Shown here: positions 61,589 through 64,000 of the stretch, piece after piece
How positions within the stretch are numbered: the first letter of the stretch is position 1
Layout of the letters: every line of letters begins with the position of its first letter
Source of the DNA: Leadbetterella sp964423865
Lineage (GTDB): Bacteria > Bacteroidota > Bacteroidia > Cytophagales > Spirosomataceae
DNA length: 64,000 nucleotides
Assembly: GCA_964423865.1 (NCBI GenBank)
Contig: CAYRGN010000001.1
Span: 173,940-237,939 of the forward strand
Direction of reading: 5' to 3'
Program-made: the position numbers and the translations under genes
The notes under the pieces: model-generated
Told to the model about the DNA's origin: nothing
What the model saw: only the letters and a program-made list of their open reading frames with translations
Databases searched by the model: none

Positions 61589-63082
61589 ATGAATGACATC
61601 ATTTGCCCCCATTGTAAAAAAGCGTTTAAAGTAGATGAAGCGGGTTTCGCCGACATCCTGAAACAGGTGCGTGACCACCAGTTTGAGGAAGAATTACATG
61701 CCCGATTGGATCTGGCCGAAAAAGAGAAAGAAAATGCCGTAAAACTGGCCGAAGCCCGCCTCAGAAATACTTTGCAGCAGGAGCTTTCCGGCAAAGACAA
61801 GGAAATCATTGAACTGAAAGCGAAGAGCGAAAGAGAACTAACGGAAAAGGTGACGCGCAAAGAAGCGGAAATCGCGGAAATGAAGGCGAAAATAGAAAAT
61901 GCGGAGAATGAAAAAAAACTCAGTATAGCGGCCGCTGTTCAAAAAATTCAAAAGGAGCGTGACGACCTGGATAATGCGCTTAGAAATAAGGATATAGAAA
62001 AAGAAAATACCGTACGGCTTTTAGAAGCCAACCTCAAAAGCAGGCTTCAGGAAGTGCTGGCCGGTAAAGACCGGGAGCTGGAAGAACTCAAAGCCCGCCT
62101 GGAAAAGGGAGAAGTAGAGAAAAAGCTAACCCTCACCGAGGCCACCCGGGAGCTGGAAAAACAAAGAGATAAGCTGGTGAGCGACCTCCAGAGCAAAGAT
62201 ATGGAGAAAGAGCTGCTTGAAAAATCACTGAAAGAAAAGTATCAGTCGGAATTGCAGACCAAAGACGAGATCATCCGCTACAAAGAGGAGGAGATAGCCC
62301 GGGTGAAAGATATGAAGGCCAAGCTGTCTACCAAAATGCTGGGCGAGACCCTGGAGCAGCACTGCGAGGTGGAGTTCAACAAGTTGCGGGCCACGGCCTT
62401 TCAGAACGCCTATTTTGAGAAAGATAACGATGCCAGCTCCGGCAGCAAGGGCGACTTTATCTTCCGGGAGCTGGATGAGGCCGGCAACGAGATCATTTCC
62501 ATCATGTTTGAAATGAAAAACGAAGCCGATCAGACGGCTACCAAAAAGCGGAACGACGATTTTCTGAAAGAGCTGGACAAAGACCGGAACGAGAAAAAGT
62601 GCGAGTACGCTGTGCTGGTGACCCTGCTGGAAGCGGAAAACGAGTTTTACAATACGGGAATTGTGGATGTGTCTTACAAATATCCCAAAATGTACGTGGT
62701 GCGGCCCCAGTTTTTCATCCCCATTATTACCCTGCTGCGCAATGCGGCCATGAACTCCCTCCAGTACAAAGCCGAGTTGGCCCTGGTGAGAAACCAGAAC
62801 ATCGACATCACCCATTTTGAAGAAAAAATGAACAAGTTCAAAGAGGGTTTTGCGCGAAATTACGACCTGGCCAGTCGCAAATTTAAAGATGCGATAGACG
62901 GTATAGACAAGACCATTCGTGAGCTGGAGAAAACCAAAGCGGCCCTGCTTTCTTCTGAAAACAACCTCCGTTTGGCCAATGAAAAAACCGACGACCTCAC
63001 CATCAAAAAGCTCACCCGCGGTAACCCCACCATGACCCGGAAATTCGAGGAATTGCAGCAGAACCAGGATACGGAAGAGTAA
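61589..63082 (+). CDS. DUF2130 family coiled-coil protein
   Basis: This is a 497-residue cytoplasmic protein. The first residues, MNDIICPHCKKAFKVDEAGF, hold a CxxC zinc-finger-like pair. Residues about 30-250 are a highly charged coiled coil with repeated KEKENAVKLAEARLRNTLQ-like units; a second unit at about 140-165 repeats the first. The DUF2130 domain follows (LGETLEQHCEVEFNKLRATAF, SSGSKGDFIFRELDEAGNE), with acidic and lysine residues (IMFEMKNEAD) like those of PD-(D/E)XK nucleases, then a second short coil. The family resembles RmuC, but its role is not established. It is a single gene. Confidence 0.9.
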   Translation: MNDIICPHCKKAFKVDEAGFADILKQVRDHQFEEELHARLDLAEKEKENAVKLAEARLRNTLQQELSGKDKEIIELKAKSERELTEKVTRKEAEIAEMKAKIENAENEKKLSIAAAVQKIQKERDDLDNALRNKDIEKENTVRLLEANLKSRLQEVLAGKDRELEELKARLEKGEVEKKLTLTEATRELEKQRDKLVSDLQSKDMEKELLEKSLKEKYQSELQTKDEIIRYKEEEIARVKDMKAKLSTKMLGETLEQHCEVEFNKLRATAFQNAYFEKDNDASSGSKGDFIFRELDEAGNEIISIMFEMKNEADQTATKKRNDDFLKELDKDRNEKKCEYAVLVTLLEAENEFYNTGIVDVSYKYPKMYVVRPQFFIPIITLLRNAAMNSLQYKAELALVRNQNIDITHFEEKMNKFKEGFARNYDLASRKFKDAIDGIDKTIRELEKTKAALLSSENNLRLANEKTDDLTIKKLTRGNPTMTRKFEELQQNQDTEE

Positions 63083-63168
63083 GGCTGCTACCGAGTTTAT
63101 TCAATAATGTGCCCGCAAAACGGGGCCGTATTGTCTATATTTGAAAAGACTAAACAAACTGATTTATT

Positions 63169-63476
63169 ATGAATAAAGGTGGGGTATGAGGGTATGAACC
63201 GGGACAATTAATCATTGACAAATGGAAAGAAATTGATGGCGAAAAGTGGAACGAGTTTCAAAACGTTCTTGCTCAAATTGACTTTTGGAATATGCCAACC
63301 AATGAAACGGAAGTATTAGGAACGGACGGTTCGCGATGGATTTTAGAAGGTAAGAAAGGTCAGCGATACCAGGTATTGGACAGATGGTCGCCAAGTGAGA
63401 AGAGTAAGTATTATCAGGTTTGCTATTTTCTTATCGGGCTGACGGATTTAGTAATCAAGGAGGACGAAAAATATTG
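63169..63476 (+). pseudogene. Small hypothetical gene interrupted by an in-frame stop
   Basis: From ATG at 63169 the frame reads MNKGGV, then TGA (63187), then continues for 95 codons as GYEPGQLIIDKWKEIDGEKW ... DGSRWILEGKKGQRYQ ... KYYQVCYFLIGL to a stop. A single TGG to TGA change would explain it. A TATATTTG box lies at 63126. The family is unknown to me; similar WILEGxKxxxYxxVDRWSP text occurs in uncharacterised proteins. An alternative is translation from a later start. Confidence 0.55.
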
Positions 63477-63926
63477 AATGTCCCAATACAAACTGAGTTG
63501 AAGAACAAGAAATATGTCATCGGGATAAGCATTATAATTGTGACTTTTTTGGTCTCTCTCAATCCGTATATATTAATTTTTACGGTTCCAATACTTCTTA
63601 TCGGTGTGGTGCTGATATGGTTTAGTAAAGCAAGCGGCTATATTAATCATCAGTATTACTATGTTTCAGCTGAGGGAGAAAAAGGAAAAATTCCCGAACG
63701 GGCAGATTACATGTTTTCGGAAAACGTACAACTAAGTAGCTCAGAAATGGGTGTTTGGTTCACCGGTATGGGTAAGGCTACGGCTTTTCCTGCCGAAGTG
63801 TTTTCTGATTATGTATTTCTGGAGCTTATCGTTTCTTCAAAAGACAGTTTAGCTAAATATTCAGATTTTCGTTACATCAAACAGGGGGATAGTCTGAAAA
63901 ATGAGATAGTGAGGTCTTGTCGATAA
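63474..63926 (+). CDS. Hypothetical membrane protein
   Basis: This is a protein of about 150 residues, most likely from TTG at 63474, just behind an AGGAGG ribosome site at 63458-63465, and overlapping the previous stop. Two closely spaced hydrophobic helices (VIGISIIIVTFLVSLNPYIL and IFTVPILLIGVVLIWF) are followed by a soluble part of about 100 residues without cysteines. I do not recognise it. It appears to be an operon partner of the interrupted gene before it. The remaining 74 bases of the window hold nothing I can name. Confidence 0.5.
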   Translation: MNVPIQTELKNKKYVIGISIIIVTFLVSLNPYILIFTVPILLIGVVLIWFSKASGYINHQYYYVSAEGEKGKIPERADYMFSENVQLSSSEMGVWFTGMGKATAFPAEVFSDYVFLELIVSSKDSLAKYSDFRYIKQGDSLKNEIVRSCR

Positions 63927-64000
63927 AAACGAATATTATCCTCCGTTTCTGAACTGTAGATAAGAAATTTTTCAAGCCCTTGCGGTGAGTTTTTATTTCT

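Noticed and set aside
1..64000. tRNA or rRNA genes
   Set aside because: I scanned the intergenic gaps by eye for tRNA T-loop and anticodon-arm patterns and rRNA-like stretches and found none; a tRNAscan run would settle it.

Overview
The window looks like chromosomal DNA of a Bacteroidota bacterium, most likely from the Cytophagales. The reasons are two SusC/SusD pairs, a type IX secretion (T9SS) C-terminal sorting motif, family types mostly confined to the phylum (DUF4403, DUF6377, DUF6520), and many copies of the Bacteroidota housekeeping -7 box TAnnTTTGY just upstream of genes. I found no tRNA, rRNA, transposase, prophage module or CRISPR array.

Positions 1-8.5 kb hold the start of an S9-type peptidase, a secreted esterase, and a nitrite-to-ammonia module. 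nirB, nirD, a NarX-like histidine kinase and a NarL-like regulator read leftward. The siroheme methyltransferase cobA, a formate/nitrite channel and a small secreted protein read rightward from the other side of an AT-rich control region. Positions 8.6-31.8 kb are mostly core genes: a GH92 glycosidase, mgtE-dtd, rpmB, osmC, a DUF4403 lipoprotein, a rhodanese, a PASTA protein, ribE, nagA, a cation/proton antiporter, nspC, nth, an M20 amidohydrolase, pdhB, thiL and purL. They are separated by gaps with promoters, terminators, one candidate small RNA and several intergenic repeat families.

Positions 31.9-34.2 kb are a decay zone. It holds a frameshifted T9SS cargo gene, two small secreted proteins, a signal-peptide fragment of a tricorn-like protease and an internally deleted antitoxin-like gene. 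Positions 34.2-44.6 kb are a polysaccharide utilisation locus: a DUF6377 regulator, SusC, SusD, a three-module SusE/F-type lipoprotein and a GH31 enzyme, which suggests an alpha-glucan substrate. It is followed by a monooxygenase-fold protein and a large LamG-GH127 enzyme on the other strand, then an acyltransferase, a luciferase-like oxidoreductase and a broken FAD oxidoreductase.

Positions 51.9-61.4 kb form the most unusual block. An XRE/S24-type repressor gene faces a promoter that contains operator-like dyads. Downstream come a truncated TlpA-type gene, a full TlpA-type gene with an extra C-terminal domain, and a SusC/SusD pair. A small secreted CX7C peptide of the DUF6520 type, a MauE/DoxX-like membrane protein with a CxC motif and an AraC regulator converge on them from the right. 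There are no carbohydrate enzymes here. Thioredoxin folds, paired cysteines and an outer-membrane importer occur together instead, which fits a redox-linked peptide system whose function I do not know. The window closes with a DUF2130 protein and two small genes, one carrying an in-frame stop.
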